Part shown: positions 1 through 9,424 of the stretch, piece after piece
How positions within the stretch are numbered: position 1 is the stretch's first letter
Layout of the letters: every line of letters starts with the position of its first letter
NCBI GenBank assembly: GCA_022821265.1
Contig: JAJEDW010000154.1
Span: forward strand, 1 to 39,089
Length of the DNA: 39,089 nt
Source of the DNA: Acidobacteriota bacterium
Lineage (GTDB): Bacteria; Acidobacteriota; Terriglobia; 20CM-2-55-15
Direction: 5' to 3'
The notes under the pieces: model-generated
What the model was told of the DNA's origin: nothing
Databases searched by the model: none
The model's input: the letters and a program-made list of their open reading frames with translations, nothing else
Made by a program: the position numbers and the translations under genes

Positions 1-176
1 GAAAGCCGCGCATAGGCTTCGACGGCCGACTGGAAATCGGCCGCGTCGAAGGCGGCGTCCCCGATGGCCACGTGGTCGGGCGCCGCCTCGGGCGCGGCCT
101 GGGACGCGGCCCAGGCGCCGGGCGCGCAGGCGGCGGCCACGAGCGCTGGGAAACACCACGCCATGACCGCTCTCAT
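1..176 (-). CDS. Exported TPR-like protein, N-terminal part (runs off the window edge)
   Basis: The first 58 codons of a minus-strand gene are visible; the rest lies before base 1. The ATG at 176-174 follows a clear purine-rich ribosome binding site (GGGAGGGAG on the minus strand, 178-187). The protein opens with a short basic n-region and a hydrophobic, Ala-rich stretch ending near ACAPGAWAAS, which looks like a signal peptide. It then reads VAIGDAAFDAADFQSAVEAY, with the spacing of the first helix of a tetratricopeptide repeat. The uvrB stop lies 40 bp upstream on the same strand, so the two genes are probably co-transcribed. Export is a fair inference; the TPR assignment rests on one partial repeat and no function can be given. 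Confidence 0.6.
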   Translation of the reverse strand, partial: MRAVMAWCFPALVAAACAPGAWAASQAAPEAAPDHVAIGDAAFDAADFQSAVEAYARL

Positions 177-216
177 CGCTCCCTCCCGGTACGAAAAGTG
201 TAGCACGCGGCCCGCT

Positions 217-2208
217 TCACGCCATCTCCAGACGCTTCGCCCGCAGCGCTTTCGCGCGGTCGCGCAACTCGGCCGCCCGCTCGAACTCGAACCGGCGCGC
301 GGCCTCCCGCATCTCGGTCTCGAGCCGCTCGATGCGCGCGTCCATCGACGCGGGGTCGTCCGACAGGCCGTCGTCGGAGGGGACTTCGGCCGGCGTGCGG
401 ACATAGTCGGCTTCGGAAACCGCCACCAGCGTCATGTCCACGGGCTTGACGATGCTTTCGGGCGTGATCCCGTGCTCTTCGTTGTAGCTCAACTGGATCG
501 ATCGCCGGCGGTCGGTCTCCTCGATCGCCTGCCGCATCGAGTCGGTCACGGTCTCGGCGTACAGGATGGCCATTCCGTTGATGTTCCGGGCCGCCCGCCC
601 CACGGTCTGAATCAGCGAACCCGCCGATCTCAGGAACCCTTCCTTGTCGGCGTCCAGGATGGCCACGAGCGAGACTTCCGGAAGATCCAGCCCTTCGCGC
701 AGCAGGTTGATGCCGATCAACACGTCGAACTCTCCCGTCCGGAGCCCCCGGAGTATCTTGATGCGCTCCAGCGTCTCGACCTCGGAGTGCAGGTAGCGGC
801 AGCGCACGCCGACCTCGGTGTAGTACTCGGCCAGGTCCTCGGCCATTCTCTTGGTGAGCGTCGTCACCAGGACGCGCTCCCCGCTGGCCACCCGGTTCCG
901 GATCTCGTGGAGGAGGTCGTCGATCTGGCCGGCGACGGGCCGCACCTCGACCATCGGGTCGGTCAACCCGGTCGGACGGATCACCTGCTCCACGACGACA
1001 CCCGCCGCGTGGGTCAACTCGTACGGGCCGGGCGTGGCCGAGACGTACACCAACTGGTTCGACCGCTTCTGGAACTCGGCGAACGTCAGGGGCCGGTTGT
1101 CGAGCGCCGAGGGGAGGCGGAAACCGTATTCGACCAGATTCGCCTTCCGGGACCGGTCCCCGGCGTACATGCCCCTCAATTGCGGAACGGTCTGGTGGCT
1201 TTCGTCGATGAACATCAGCGAATCGTGCGGCAGGTAGTCGAGCAGGGTCGGCGGGGGCTGGCCGGGGACGCGTCCGGTCAGGTGCCGGGAATAGTTCTCG
1301 ATCCCGTGGCAGTAGCCCACCTCCTTCATCATTTCCAGGTCGAACAGGGTCCGTTGATGGATGCGCTGGGCCTCCAGCAGCTTCCGCTGCCGCTCCAGCA
1401 ACGCTTCCCAGTCCTTCAGCTCGGCGCGGACCGTCTCGATCGCCTGCTCCAGGCGGGTCCGGGGCATGACGAAATGACTCTTGGGATAGACCGTCAGCCT
1501 GTCCAGGGGCCGGATGACGTCGCCGGTCAGCGGGTCGAAGGTGCTGAGTCTGTCGACGTCGTCGCCCCACAACTCGATGCGGTACCCGATGTTCTCGTAG
1601 GTCGGGAAGACCTCGATCGTATCGCCGCGCACGCGGAACGTCCCGCGCCTGAAGTCCGCGTCGTCGCGCTCGTAGAGGACCTCGACCAGCTTGGCCAGTA
1701 TCGACGCCCGGGTCGCGTGCTGGCCGTTCTCGAGCATGAGCAGCATCCCGTAGTAGGCCTCGGGAGACCCCAGACCGTAGATGCACGACACCGACGCCAC
1801 GATCAGCACGTCGCGGCGCTCGAACAGCGAGCGCGTCGCCGACAGGCGGAGCCGGTCGATCTCGTCGTTGATCGTCGACTCCTTCTCGATGTACGTGTCC
1901 GTCGAAGAGACGTAGGCCTCGGGCTGGTAGTAGTCGTAGTAGCTGACGAAGTACTCGACGGCGTTTCCGGGAAAGAACGCCCGGAACTCCTGGTACAGTT
2001 GCGCCGCGAGCGTCTTGTTGTGCGCCAGGACCAGCGTGGGGCGGTTGACGGCTTCGACGACCTTGGCCATCGTGAACGTCTTGCCCGACCCGGTGACGCC
2101 CAGCAGCACCTGGTGCATGTCCCCGTCCTGGACGCCGCGCACGAGTTGCTCGATGGCCGCGGCCTGGTCGCCGCGCGGCTCGTAGCTCGATGCGAGTTCG
2201 AACGGCAT
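217..2208 (-). CDS. uvrB: UvrABC excinuclease subunit B
   Basis: UvrB is the damage-verifying helicase-like subunit of nucleotide excision repair: it is loaded by UvrA and recruits UvrC for dual incision. The 663-residue product has the family order. It opens [13 protein letters not shown], has Walker [11 protein letters not shown] near residue 37, then the beta-hairpin region rich in Tyr ([20 protein letters not shown]), and the motif II box FIDESH. SF2 motifs V and VI follow ([16 protein letters not shown] and QTVGRAARN). The C-terminus carries a UVR coiled-coil motif ([19 protein letters not shown]) that binds UvrC. The open frame continues 80 codons upstream, but the ATG at 2208 gives the canonical N-terminus and family length. 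It diverges from the methyltransferase at 2360. Confidence 0.97.
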   Translation of the reverse strand: MPFELASSYEPRGDQAAAIEQLVRGVQDGDMHQVLLGVTGSGKTFTMAKVVEAVNRPTLVLAHNKTLAAQLYQEFRAFFPGNAVEYFVSYYDYYQPEAYVSSTDTYIEKESTINDEIDRLRLSATRSLFERRDVLIVASVSCIYGLGSPEAYYGMLLMLENGQHATRASILAKLVEVLYERDDADFRRGTFRVRGDTIEVFPTYENIGYRIELWGDDVDRLSTFDPLTGDVIRPLDRLTVYPKSHFVMPRTRLEQAIETVRAELKDWEALLERQRKLLEAQRIHQRTLFDLEMMKEVGYCHGIENYSRHLTGRVPGQPPPTLLDYLPHDSLMFIDESHQTVPQLRGMYAGDRSRKANLVEYGFRLPSALDNRPLTFAEFQKRSNQLVYVSATPGPYELTHAAGVVVEQVIRPTGLTDPMVEVRPVAGQIDDLLHEIRNRVASGERVLVTTLTKRMAEDLAEYYTEVGVRCRYLHSEVETLERIKILRGLRTGEFDVLIGINLLREGLDLPEVSLVAILDADKEGFLRSAGSLIQTVGRAARNINGMAILYAETVTDSMRQAIEETDRRRSIQLSYNEEHGITPESIVKPVDMTLVAVSEADYVRTPAEVPSDDGLSDDPASMDARIERLETEMREAARRFEFERAAELRDRAKALRAKRLEMA

Positions 2209-2274
2209 CGGAACCCCGCATTCTAGCAGCCCGGCGGCCGGCCCTCGCCTCATTCCAGGGGCGATGCGTCCGGC

Positions 2275-2304
2275 TTGACACGGAGTCGTGACATTGCCTA
2301 GGCT
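2275..2304 (+). promoter_or_regulatory. Candidate sigma70-type promoter for the methyltransferase gene
   Basis: A perfect TTGACA box (2275-2280) lies 18 bp before TAGGCT (2299-2304), which matches the -10 consensus at only three of six positions. It sits in the 151-bp divergent gap between uvrB and the methyltransferase, pointing at the latter. The -35 is convincing and the -10 is weak. Confidence 0.35.
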
Positions 2305-2359
2305 CAGGACAATCCGTTCCGGCCGGCCCCGGTAGGCGCGCCGGCCCGCGCAGAAACCC

Positions 2360-3199
2360 ATGGACCCGTCCCGACATACCGCGCCCCCCGATGTCCTGGA
2401 TATGGTCCGCTGTCCGGCGTGCCGCGCCCGCGACGGGCTCATCGGCAACGGCGGCGGCCGGTTGAAGTGCCCGGGCTGTGCGACCGAGTACCCCGTGGAC
2501 CGGGGGTATCTCGACCTCTGTCCCGACCTGACCGGGACGTCGACGCCGATTCAGAAACTCTGTCAGTTCCCCCCGATGATCGCGATCTACGACAGCGTCT
2601 GGCGCCCGTTCGGCTACTTCGTGACCAGCTCCCGGTCGTTCCCGAAGGACATGGAACGCATCACGGCGATGATGGCGCCGGCCAGGCACGAGCGCGTGCT
2701 GGATCTGGCCTGCGGGCCGGGCAACTTCACGCGCAGCATCGCCCGGCGCGGACCCGACACCGTCGTCGTGGGCTTCGACCTGGCCCCGGAGATGCTGTCC
2801 CGCGCGGTGAACCTCTCGCGCGCGCCCGAGTACGGCAACGTCCGCTACCTGCGGGGGAGCGCCCTGGATCTGCCGTTCGACGCGGGTACGTTCGACGCCG
2901 TCGTCTGTTGCGCGGCGCTGCAGCTGTTCACCGACCGGGACCGGGCATTGTCGGAAATCGCCCGGGTTCTGAAACCCGGCGGCGAGTTCGTCTGCCAGAC
3001 CGTCATCACACCCCACCGGACGCCCATGTGGCTGCGAATGGCCGACCGCCTGCTCCGTTTCGGCTATTTCCGGCGCGACGACCTCCGAAGCCAGCTCGAC
3101 GGCCTCGGCATGGAGATCCGCGACGAGGAGTCCTCGAGGCTCAGCTATATCTTCGTGGCGGCCAAGCGCGAACCCGAGAGCGCGCCCGCCGCCGGCTGA
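2360..3199 (+). CDS. SAM-dependent methyltransferase with N-terminal zinc ribbon
   Basis: A class I methyltransferase of 279 residues. Residues 18-40 form a Trm112-like zinc ribbon: C18-x2-C21 and C37-x2-C40 inside [12 protein letters not shown] and [12 protein letters not shown]. The Rossmann core follows, with motif [12 protein letters not shown] (113-123), an acidic residue ending strand 2 ([10 protein letters not shown]140), and the later motif [12 protein letters not shown], then [10 protein letters not shown]. This is the Methyltransf_11 pattern. Ribbon-plus-MTase proteins include RlmA-like rRNA methylases and small-molecule methylases, and nothing here decides the substrate. The start ATG has no strong ribosome binding site. 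Its stop lies 6 bp from the stop of the convergent small secreted protein. Confidence 0.85.
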   Translation: MDPSRHTAPPDVLDMVRCPACRARDGLIGNGGGRLKCPGCATEYPVDRGYLDLCPDLTGTSTPIQKLCQFPPMIAIYDSVWRPFGYFVTSSRSFPKDMERITAMMAPARHERVLDLACGPGNFTRSIARRGPDTVVVGFDLAPEMLSRAVNLSRAPEYGNVRYLRGSALDLPFDAGTFDAVVCCAALQLFTDRDRALSEIARVLKPGGEFVCQTVITPHRTPMWLRMADRLLRFGYFRRDDLRSQLDGLGMEIRDEESSRLSYIFVAAKREPESAPAAG

Positions 3200-3205
3200 C
3201 CCCCA

Positions 3206-3808
3206 TCAGTAGTCGAACTCGGCCCGTCCAGCCAGGAGGCGGATCTCTTCGATCCCCCACGGGATGGCGAACGGTTCGTCGAGATCGACCGCGGGATAGC
3301 GCGGGGTCACGAAGCGGGAGACCAGGACCTGGATCACGGTCAACGGCACCGTGAAGTCGTCGATGCGCACTTCGCGCAACTCGAACTCTCCACGCCCCTG
3401 GCGCCCCTGGAGGCGCCCCTCGACGAACACGGTGTGGGTTCCGGCCAGCAACGTGTCGACGATGACGTTGCCCGTGCGGTTCTCCGCGTCGAACGTCAGC
3501 TCCACCTCGGCCGAGATCACCGCGTCCCGAACGTTGACGTCGATGGCGTCGACGCGCGGCGGGATCTCCTCGCCCATGCGATAGAGAACGAACGACTCCA
3601 TCTCGACCTCGCGGACCTGCACCGAAGCGGCGGCGGCGGGGCGGGCGGCGTCGGAGGCGGCCTGGCGGATCAACGCGATCTTGACGCCGAGCGCATCCGC
3701 CGCCTCCGGCGACGGCGCGGCGGGGGCCTGCGCCCGGGCGCCGCCCGATGTCAGAGCCACCGCCAACACCAGTGCGGGGCGCCGGAACCGATCCGCTAAC
3801 CGGAACAT
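3206..3808 (-). CDS. Secreted protein of unknown function, last gene of the rnc-lepB operon
   Basis: A 200-residue protein with a probable signal peptide (basic LADRFRRP, then hydrophobic ALVLAVALTSGGARA, likely cleaved after ARA). The mature part is Glu/Asp/Val-rich and beta-like, with alternating strands such as VEGRLQGRQGRGEFELREV and VRDAVISAEVELTFDA. That texture recalls DUF2993/LmeA-like lipid-binding proteins, but no diagnostic motif is visible. The start lies 9 bp after the lepB stop, so it is co-expressed with lepB, and as an exported protein it is a natural substrate of that peptidase. No function is assigned. Confidence 0.75.
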   Translation of the reverse strand: MFRLADRFRRPALVLAVALTSGGARAQAPAAPSPEAADALGVKIALIRQAASDAARPAAAASVQVREVEMESFVLYRMGEEIPPRVDAIDVNVRDAVISAEVELTFDAENRTGNVIVDTLLAGTHTVFVEGRLQGRQGRGEFELREVRIDDFTVPLTVIQVLVSRFVTPRYPAVDLDEPFAIPWGIEEIRLLAGRAEFDY

Positions 3809-3817
3809 GCGGGTTGT

Positions 3818-4582
3818 CTATCGAACGACCTGAAAAGTCCGGCTCCAGCGCGTCTTGCCGAAGAAGTTGACGACCAGGTCCCCGATCTGGCGGATCCGCG
3901 CCAGGAAACTCGTCTGGGCGTAGGCGGCCGCGTCGGCGTCGTAGGACCAGTAGATGACGAGCGCCTTTCCCACGATGTCGTCGGCGGGTACGAAACCCCA
4001 GTACCGGCTGTCGGAGCTGTTGTCGCGGTTGTCGCCCATCGCGAAGTAGTGGCCTTCGGGAACGACCAGCTCGCCGCCCACCACGTGGTCCTGGTACGGC
4101 CAGAACCGGCCTCCGTCGACGCCGCTGTATATGCGGCCCGGATGGGGCTGCGGCGGAAAGTGATCCCGGAAGGGGTCGCCGCCTCCGGGCGGTCCGATGT
4201 GCATCTTGTAGGGTTCGTCGACGGGCTCGCCGTTGACGAAGACCTCCTGGTCGACGAGCCGGAAGCGCTCCCCGGGCAGGGCGATGACACGCTTGACGTA
4301 GTGCTTCGTGAGGTCCTCCGGGTAGCGGAACACGATGACGTCCCCGCGCTCGATGGTCCGGAGCGGGAGCACCGCATCGAGCATGGACCCGGGCGTTCCG
4401 AACGCGAACTTGTTGACGAGCAGGTGGTCGCCGACAAGCAGGTTGTTCTCCATCGACGGCGTCGGGATCTTGAACGCCTGGATGATGAACGTCGTGCCGA
4501 ACAGCGCCAGGATCACAGTGATCACCAGCGATTCGAAGTACTCGCGCGCGGTCGACTTCCGGAATTGCGGCGCTTCGGACAT
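3818..4582 (-). CDS. lepB: Signal peptidase I
   Basis: Type I signal peptidase, the inner-membrane Ser/Lys protease that releases exported proteins from their signal peptides. The 254 residues open with one transmembrane anchor (about 18-36, LVITVILALFGTTFIIQAF). Box B follows, IPTPSMENNLLVGD, with catalytic Ser43. Box D is YVKRVIALPGE with general-base Lys97. Box E is GDNRDNSSDSRYWGFVP (183-199). The insertion after box D (about 115-175) is moderate, as in Gram-negative enzymes. It lies 12 bp downstream of rnc and 9 bp upstream of a small secreted protein. The rnc-lepB pairing is common in bacteria. Confidence 0.96.
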   Translation of the reverse strand: MSEAPQFRKSTAREYFESLVITVILALFGTTFIIQAFKIPTPSMENNLLVGDHLLVNKFAFGTPGSMLDAVLPLRTIERGDVIVFRYPEDLTKHYVKRVIALPGERFRLVDQEVFVNGEPVDEPYKMHIGPPGGGDPFRDHFPPQPHPGRIYSGVDGGRFWPYQDHVVGGELVVPEGHYFAMGDNRDNSSDSRYWGFVPADDIVGKALVIYWSYDADAAAYAQTSFLARIRQIGDLVVNFFGKTRWSRTFQVVR

Positions 4583-4594
4583 ATTGGCCAGAAA

Positions 4595-5374
4595 CTATAG
4601 CTCGGATGCCGGATTTGTTCCAGTCGTACGGCCGGACGCGGGGCGTCGATGCTCCCCGTCGCCGTCTTCACCGTCTTCCGCGCGCAGCGCGTCCAGCGCT
4701 TCCTGCGCCGCGGCCTGTTCGGCCTGCTTCTTGGTCGTCCCCGTCCCGAGGGCGACGGGACCGCCGTCAATCGACACCTCGACCGTGAACCGGGGTTCGT
4801 GGCCGGGCCCCGATCGCTCCACCAGCCGGTAGCGCGCCGCGGCGCGCCGCGTCGATTGCAGCCGCTCCTGGAGGGCCGACTTGAAGTTGGACACGGGCCA
4901 GCGTCCTGCAGCGATCTCACCGACCTGTTCGGCAAAGAGACGGCGAACCACCGCGGACGCCGCATCGAGGCCGCCGTCCAGGTAGACGGCCGCCAGGATG
5001 GCCTCGAACGCGTTCACGACGAGCGCCGGCTTTTCGCGGCCGCCGGTCCGTTCCTCGCCCTTGCCGAGCTTCAGGTGATCCCCGAGCGAGAGCGCGTCCC
5101 CATAGCGCCGGAGATTGGACGCGCTGACCAGGACGGACTTGAGCGTCGACAACTCGCCCTCGCTGAAGTCGGGACGGAGCCGGCACAGCCAGTCGCTGAC
5201 GAGGAACCCCAGCAGGGCGTCGCCCAGGAACTCCAGGCGCTCGTTGTCGCCGCCGCCCGCCGCCGGTTGCTCGTGCGCGAACGAGCGATGCGTCAGCGCC
5301 CGCTCCAGCCGCGCGCGGTCCCGGAAGCGGTAGTCGAGACCGCCCTCCAGCGCGTCCAGGGAATGCGTCCGCAT
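4595..5374 (-). CDS. rnc: Ribonuclease III
   Basis: Double-strand-specific endoribonuclease that processes rRNA precursors and structured mRNAs. The 259 residues hold an N-terminal RNase III domain with the signature NERLEFLGDALLGFLVS (44-60; E48 and D52 are metal-site acids). A second catalytic patch, NAFEAILAAVYLDGG, begins at 121. A C-terminal dsRNA-binding domain follows (about 161-233, from SNFKSALQERLQ to TTKKQAEQAAAQEAL). The tail of about 25 residues is polar and low-complexity. The second patch has Asn121 where many RNase III proteins have a metal-binding Asp; Glu124 is kept. The gene starts 15 bp after the stop of a TPR gene and is followed by lepB at 12 bp. Confidence 0.95.
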   Translation of the reverse strand: MRTHSLDALEGGLDYRFRDRARLERALTHRSFAHEQPAAGGGDNERLEFLGDALLGFLVSDWLCRLRPDFSEGELSTLKSVLVSASNLRRYGDALSLGDHLKLGKGEERTGGREKPALVVNAFEAILAAVYLDGGLDAASAVVRRLFAEQVGEIAAGRWPVSNFKSALQERLQSTRRAAARYRLVERSGPGHEPRFTVEVSIDGGPVALGTGTTKKQAEQAAAQEALDALRAEDGEDGDGEHRRPASGRTTGTNPASEL

Positions 5375-5389
5375 GCGAATCCGCCCGCG

Positions 5390-6580
5390 TCAATCGGTCG
5401 AGCGTTCGACGTTCTCGATCACGGACTCCATCCCGTCGAGGCTGCCGTGGACGGCCTCGTACACGCGAATCAGCGCGTCGCGCGCCTCGGCGCCGGGATA
5501 GCCGAAGTGGACGGCGCGAGCCAGGGCGTCGATCGCCTCGCCGTTTTTCCCGTCGTTCGCGTAGGCGACTCCCAACCGGTAGTGCGTCACCGGATCCGAG
5601 TCCATGGACTCCAACGCGAGGAGGAACGCGTCCTGGGCCGCCCCGGGCCGCCCGCGGCGGAAATGGGTCAGCCCCAGCGCGTTGTGAATCTCGGAGCGGA
5701 GCCGCCGGGCGCCCTCGGGCCCGATCTCCGGCTCCGGCCCCCCGGTCAGCAAGTCCAGGGCTTCCAGCGCCTGGAGCGCGGATGCCTCGGCGGCCGCCCA
5801 CCATGCCTCGTCCGCTTCCACGCGCCGTTCGGCCATCGTGGCGGCGAGCGTCACCAGGGCCGCCACATCGCCCGGGACGCGCTCCAGCGTTCGCCGGGCG
5901 TACTCGATCGTCCGTTGGTCGTTGCCCAGCTCGCGGTGGGCCGTCATCAGGTGGCGAAAGAAGAACGCTTCCACGCCGTTGTGGCGCGCGCGGGCGTCCC
6001 CGCTCGCCGCCGAGTCCGGATCCGCCCGGCCGGCCGCGTCCCACCACTCGGCTTCGACCGCCAGTCCCTGCTCGCCGAACCGGATCGCATCGCGCCAGTT
6101 GGCCAGCCCGTTGTGGGCCTCGATCAACGATTCGTAGTAGGCGACGCCGATCTCGCGGTGCCGGGCCACCGCGGCGTCGTAACCGGGAAGGGATCGCGGT
6201 TCTTCCAGGGCCGCCAGTCGGCCCTCGAAGAACGCCGCCTCGGCGGCCAGCGCGGCCTCGGCCGTTCCCGCGACCGCGGCGAGGTCGCCCATCAACGCGA
6301 ACGCGTTCCACCGGAGGCGCAGGACCAGGTGACGCAGCTCGGAGTCGGGGTAACGCACCAGGAACGCCTCGGCCGCGTCGAGCCGGTCTTCCGGGTCGTT
6401 CTCGGACCGGATGGCTTCGAACGCGTCGAGCTCGAATTCCGATCGCACCGCGGGCGCCCACGGATCCGGCTGAGGCGGAACGGCCGCGGCGGACGCCGCC
6501 ATGACCAGCGCCGCGCCGAGTAGCGTGGACCGGCCGCGACGGGCCGGCTCAGAACTCGCAACCGCCGCCGAACGGCTCAT
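5390..6580 (-). CDS. Exported TPR-repeat protein
   Basis: A 396-residue protein if started at the ATG at 6580, which gives a twin-Arg-containing n-region and a hydrophobic segment (GRSTLLGAALVMAASAAAVP) resembling a signal peptide. The open frame runs 24 codons further upstream, deep into the preceding gene, so the shorter start is preferred; it still overlaps that gene by 32 bp, suggesting translational coupling. The rest is helical and Ala/Glu/Leu-rich with several TPR-like units, clearest near the end (ALGLTHFRRGRPGAAQDAFL, then YRLGVAYANDGKNGEAIDAL). Expected role is protein-protein interaction in the periplasm. It shares an operon with rnc and lepB. The partner is unknown. Confidence 0.75.
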   Translation of the reverse strand: MSRSAAVASSEPARRGRSTLLGAALVMAASAAAVPPQPDPWAPAVRSEFELDAFEAIRSENDPEDRLDAAEAFLVRYPDSELRHLVLRLRWNAFALMGDLAAVAGTAEAALAAEAAFFEGRLAALEEPRSLPGYDAAVARHREIGVAYYESLIEAHNGLANWRDAIRFGEQGLAVEAEWWDAAGRADPDSAASGDARARHNGVEAFFFRHLMTAHRELGNDQRTIEYARRTLERVPGDVAALVTLAATMAERRVEADEAWWAAAEASALQALEALDLLTGGPEPEIGPEGARRLRSEIHNALGLTHFRRGRPGAAQDAFLLALESMDSDPVTHYRLGVAYANDGKNGEAIDALARAVHFGYPGAEARDALIRVYEAVHGSLDGMESVIENVERSTD

Positions 6581-8066
6581 TGATGGCGCTCGCGGCCGCC
6601 CGATCGGCCCCGTTGGTTTCGTCCCCGATGGCCGCGGCCGCACGGTACTCATCCAGCGCCGCCTCCCGGTCGCACTCGATGTCCAGGATGCGGCCGAGAA
6701 AGACGTGCGACCAGGCCCGCATCGGAGGCTCGGCCGATGCGCTCTCCACGGTCTGCCGGAAATAGGTCCGCGCCGCGTCGGGATCGCCCTCGCGGCTCGC
6801 CAGCAGCGCCATGCCGTACAGGGCCGGGCCGTTCGACGGATCGAGCTCCTCCAGCACGGTCTCGAAGGCGGTCCGGGCGGCGGGGTCGTCCCCGGAGTTG
6901 AAGGCCTCCTGCCCGGCCAGCAACAGGTCGCGCACGGGATCGGACGGAGGCGGCGCCGGCACCTCGGCCCGTGGCGGCGGGTCGGCGGCGACCTCGATCG
7001 CGTGGAAGCGGTCGTCGAAGCGCGCCCGTTCCGCCCCGTCGTCGAGTTCCAGGGCCATGTCGACGAAGTACTCGCGGATTCCGACCGGCGTCTGCTCGAA
7101 CTCCGACAAGCGGTCCATGAAATACGGGGTCAGAAGCAGCCCGGATCGATAGGCCGCATCCAGGCGCGCCATCACCCCGTCCGGATCCCTGTCCAGGCGC
7201 AGCTCGACGGCGCGGATCAGGGACTCGCGCACCATGATGCCGAAGTCGTCCGCGTACTCGGGCCGAACACCGTCGATTCCGGCGAGCCAGTCCGACATGC
7301 CGTCCACGTCTTCCAGCTCCTCGCGGTTGGCGGCGACGACCGGATCCAGGACCAGGTGGAGATAAGCGTGCCTCACCTCCTCGATCGGGGTCTCGGCCGT
7401 GTAGCCGAAGACCATGTAGAGGTTCTCGGGATAGTTGCGTACGTGAACGCTGTTGGTCGGGGCGGCCAACTCCAGGAAGGCCACCAACCGGCGTCCCCCG
7501 GTCGAGCCGGCCGGAATACGCAGATAGGCCTCCGACTGCACGACGGCCTGGCGCAATCGGCCGCCCATCGAGTCCAGGACGGCGTCGTAGGCCGGCGCCA
7601 GCCGGACCCAGAGCCGGCTGATCCCGGCCGCATCGTAGAACTCGTTGAGCAACGGGACGAAGCCGGTCAGGTCCCGCGCGTCGGGCGGCACGAACAGGCC
7701 TTCGACGGCCAGATCCATGGCCGGCGGGAACGTGAGGCTCAAGGCCAGGGACACGTACCGCGCCAGCTCGTCCTCGTGCGCGGTGTCGCCGCGATGTTCC
7801 GAGTAGAATGCGGCCAGACGGTCCCGCAGGCCGGTGTCGAGATCTTCGAGTTGTTCTCGAACGGCCTGTCGAACCGGGTGATACTGTGGAGCGAAGTCGA
7901 CGTCGAAGCCCGCGGCGTTCAGCGCGGCGGTGACCGTGAACACGCGGATGTCCCGGTCCACGACGGCGCTGGACCCGACGCCGGAGGTCAACTGCCCGGC
8001 GGCGGACGGCCCCAGCCCCAGAAAGGCCGCCGCGGCCCACAAGGCCCCGATGCGAGGACGCATCAT
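6549..8066 (-). CDS. Exported protein with degenerate HxxxH motif and C-terminal TPRs
   Basis: About 505 residues. An N-terminal signal peptide (MRPRIGALWAAAAFLGLGPS, cleavage near AAG) is followed by a 300-residue all-alpha region and a TPR-containing C-terminus (GQEAFNSGDDPAARTAFETV, then YGMALLASREGDPDAARTYF). Mid-protein is VRHAYLHLVLDPVV, which resembles the zinc-binding helix of gluzincin-like proteins such as DUF4932 but has Ala where the catalytic Glu of HExxH belongs. It could therefore be a non-catalytic relative; this is pattern recognition, not a family match. Two tandem ATGs (8066, 8063) and one at 8078 are possible starts; none has a good ribosome binding site. First gene of the operon leading to rnc and lepB. 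Confidence 0.7.
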   Translation of the reverse strand: MMRPRIGALWAAAAFLGLGPSAAGQLTSGVGSSAVVDRDIRVFTVTAALNAAGFDVDFAPQYHPVRQAVREQLEDLDTGLRDRLAAFYSEHRGDTAHEDELARYVSLALSLTFPPAMDLAVEGLFVPPDARDLTGFVPLLNEFYDAAGISRLWVRLAPAYDAVLDSMGGRLRQAVVQSEAYLRIPAGSTGGRRLVAFLELAAPTNSVHVRNYPENLYMVFGYTAETPIEEVRHAYLHLVLDPVVAANREELEDVDGMSDWLAGIDGVRPEYADDFGIMVRESLIRAVELRLDRDPDGVMARLDAAYRSGLLLTPYFMDRLSEFEQTPVGIREYFVDMALELDDGAERARFDDRFHAIEVAADPPPRAEVPAPPPSDPVRDLLLAGQEAFNSGDDPAARTAFETVLEELDPSNGPALYGMALLASREGDPDAARTYFRQTVESASAEPPMRAWSHVFLGRILDIECDREAALDEYRAAAAIGDETNGADRAAASAINEPFGGGCEF

Positions 8067-8122
8067 GACGAGGATCATATCAGCCCGTGTCGGAATTGTG
8101 CATGGCCACGTTGGGAGCGCGA

Positions 8123-9424
8123 ATGACAGCCACCTACATTGAAGATATCGGAAACCATGTCGACGCGGAGGTCACCGTCCGGTGCTGGCTCCACAACAAG
8201 CGGTCGAGCGGCAAGCTGCGCTTCCTGATCGTCCGCGACGGAACGGGCTACCTCCAGGCCGTGGTCTTCAAGAAGGCGGTTTCGGAGGCGACGTTCGCCG
8301 CGGCCGGCGAGCTGACCCACGAATCCTCGCTGACGGTCACCGGGACCGTCCGCGCCGACGAACGCGCCCCCGGCGGTTACGAGATGAGCGTGACCGCGAT
8401 CGAGCCCCTGCAGATCATTCCGCCCGAGGACGCGTTCCCGATCACGCCCAAGGGACACGGCGTCGAGTTCCTGATGGACAAGCGGCACCTGTGGCTCCGC
8501 TCGACGCGGCAACGGGCGATTCTGAAAATACGGCACGAAGTCGTTCGCGCCGCGCGCGAGTTCCTCGACGAGGACGGGTTCACGCTGTGCGACACGCCGA
8601 TCCTGACGCCGGCCGCGTGCGAGGGCACCACGACCCTGTTCCCGGTCGACTACTTCGAGGACGAGGCGTTCCTGACGCAGTCCGGCCAGCTCTACAGCGA
8701 GGCGACGGCGATGGCGCTGGGCAAGGTCTACAACTTCGGCCCGACGTTCCGCGCCGAGAAATCCAAGACGCGCCGCCACCTGACGGAGTTCTGGATGGTC
8801 GAGCCCGAGGTGGCGTACGCGACCGTCGAGGACATGATGGACCTCTCCGAGCGCTTCGTGACGCACATCGTCGGCCGCGTCCTGGAACGGCGGCTCGACG
8901 AGTTGAAGACGCTGGAACGCGACCCGGCGCCCCTGGAAACCGTGGCGCCGCCGTTCCCGAGGATCGCCTACGACGAGGCCCTCGACCTGCTTCGGAAGAA
9001 GGGGTCCGACATCGAGTGGGGCGGCGACTTCGGCGGCGGAGACGAGACCCTCCTGTCGCAGGCGTTCGACCGGCCGGTCATCGTCCACCGCTACCCGTCC
9101 GCGATCAAGGCCTTCTACATGGAACCCGACCCGGACCGGCCGGAGGTCGCGCTGTGCCTGGACGTCCTGGCGCCGGAGGGATACGGCGAGATCATCGGCG
9201 GCGGGCAGCGGACAGCCAGCTACGCGCTTCTCGCCCGGCGCCTGGAGGAACACGGCCTCGACCGCGAAGTCTTCGACTGGTACCTCGACCTGCGGAAGTT
9301 CGGTTCGGTGCCGCACGGCGGCTTCGGCATGGGCATCGAGCGCGTCGTCGCCTGGGTGGCGGGCCTGGACCACGTGAGGGAGACGATCCCGTTCCCCCGA
9401 ATGCTCTACCGGCTCAGACCCTGA
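8123..9424 (+). CDS. asnS: Asparaginyl-tRNA synthetase
   Basis: Charges tRNA-Asn with asparagine. The 433-residue product has an N-terminal OB-fold anticodon-binding domain (about 1-105: [20 protein letters not shown], then [12 protein letters not shown]). The class II catalytic core follows. AsnRS-type landmarks are [44 protein letters not shown], the class II motif 2 stretch [29 protein letters not shown] and the motif 3 region [13 protein letters not shown]. It ends [11 protein letters not shown], as in short AsnRS enzymes. The ATG at 8123 is chosen over an upstream in-frame ATG at 8087 because GGGAG lies 7 nt before it. Its 3' end overlaps that of convergent coaE by 19 bp. Confidence 0.95.
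   Translation: MTATYIEDIGNHVDAEVTVRCWLHNKRSSGKLRFLIVRDGTGYLQAVVFKKAVSEATFAAAGELTHESSLTVTGTVRADERAPGGYEMSVTAIEPLQIIPPEDAFPITPKGHGVEFLMDKRHLWLRSTRQRAILKIRHEVVRAAREFLDEDGFTLCDTPILTPAACEGTTTLFPVDYFEDEAFLTQSGQLYSEATAMALGKVYNFGPTFRAEKSKTRRHLTEFWMVEPEVAYATVEDMMDLSERFVTHIVGRVLERRLDELKTLERDPAPLETVAPPFPRIAYDEALDLLRKKGSDIEWGGDFGGGDETLLSQAFDRPVIVHRYPSAIKAFYMEPDPDRPEVALCLDVLAPEGYGEIIGGGQRTASYALLARRLEEHGLDREVFDWYLDLRKFGSVPHGGFGMGIERVVAWVAGLDHVRETIPFPRMLYRLRP

Noticed and set aside
64-2226. Long plus-strand reading frame opposite uvrB
   Set aside because: It is the antisense shadow of uvrB in a high-GC sequence; composition is Arg/Pro/Gly-rich and no family motif is visible, while uvrB is certain.
4649-6523. 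Long plus-strand frame opposite rnc and the TPR gene
   Set aside because: Antisense shadow of recognised genes, with no start signal or motifs.
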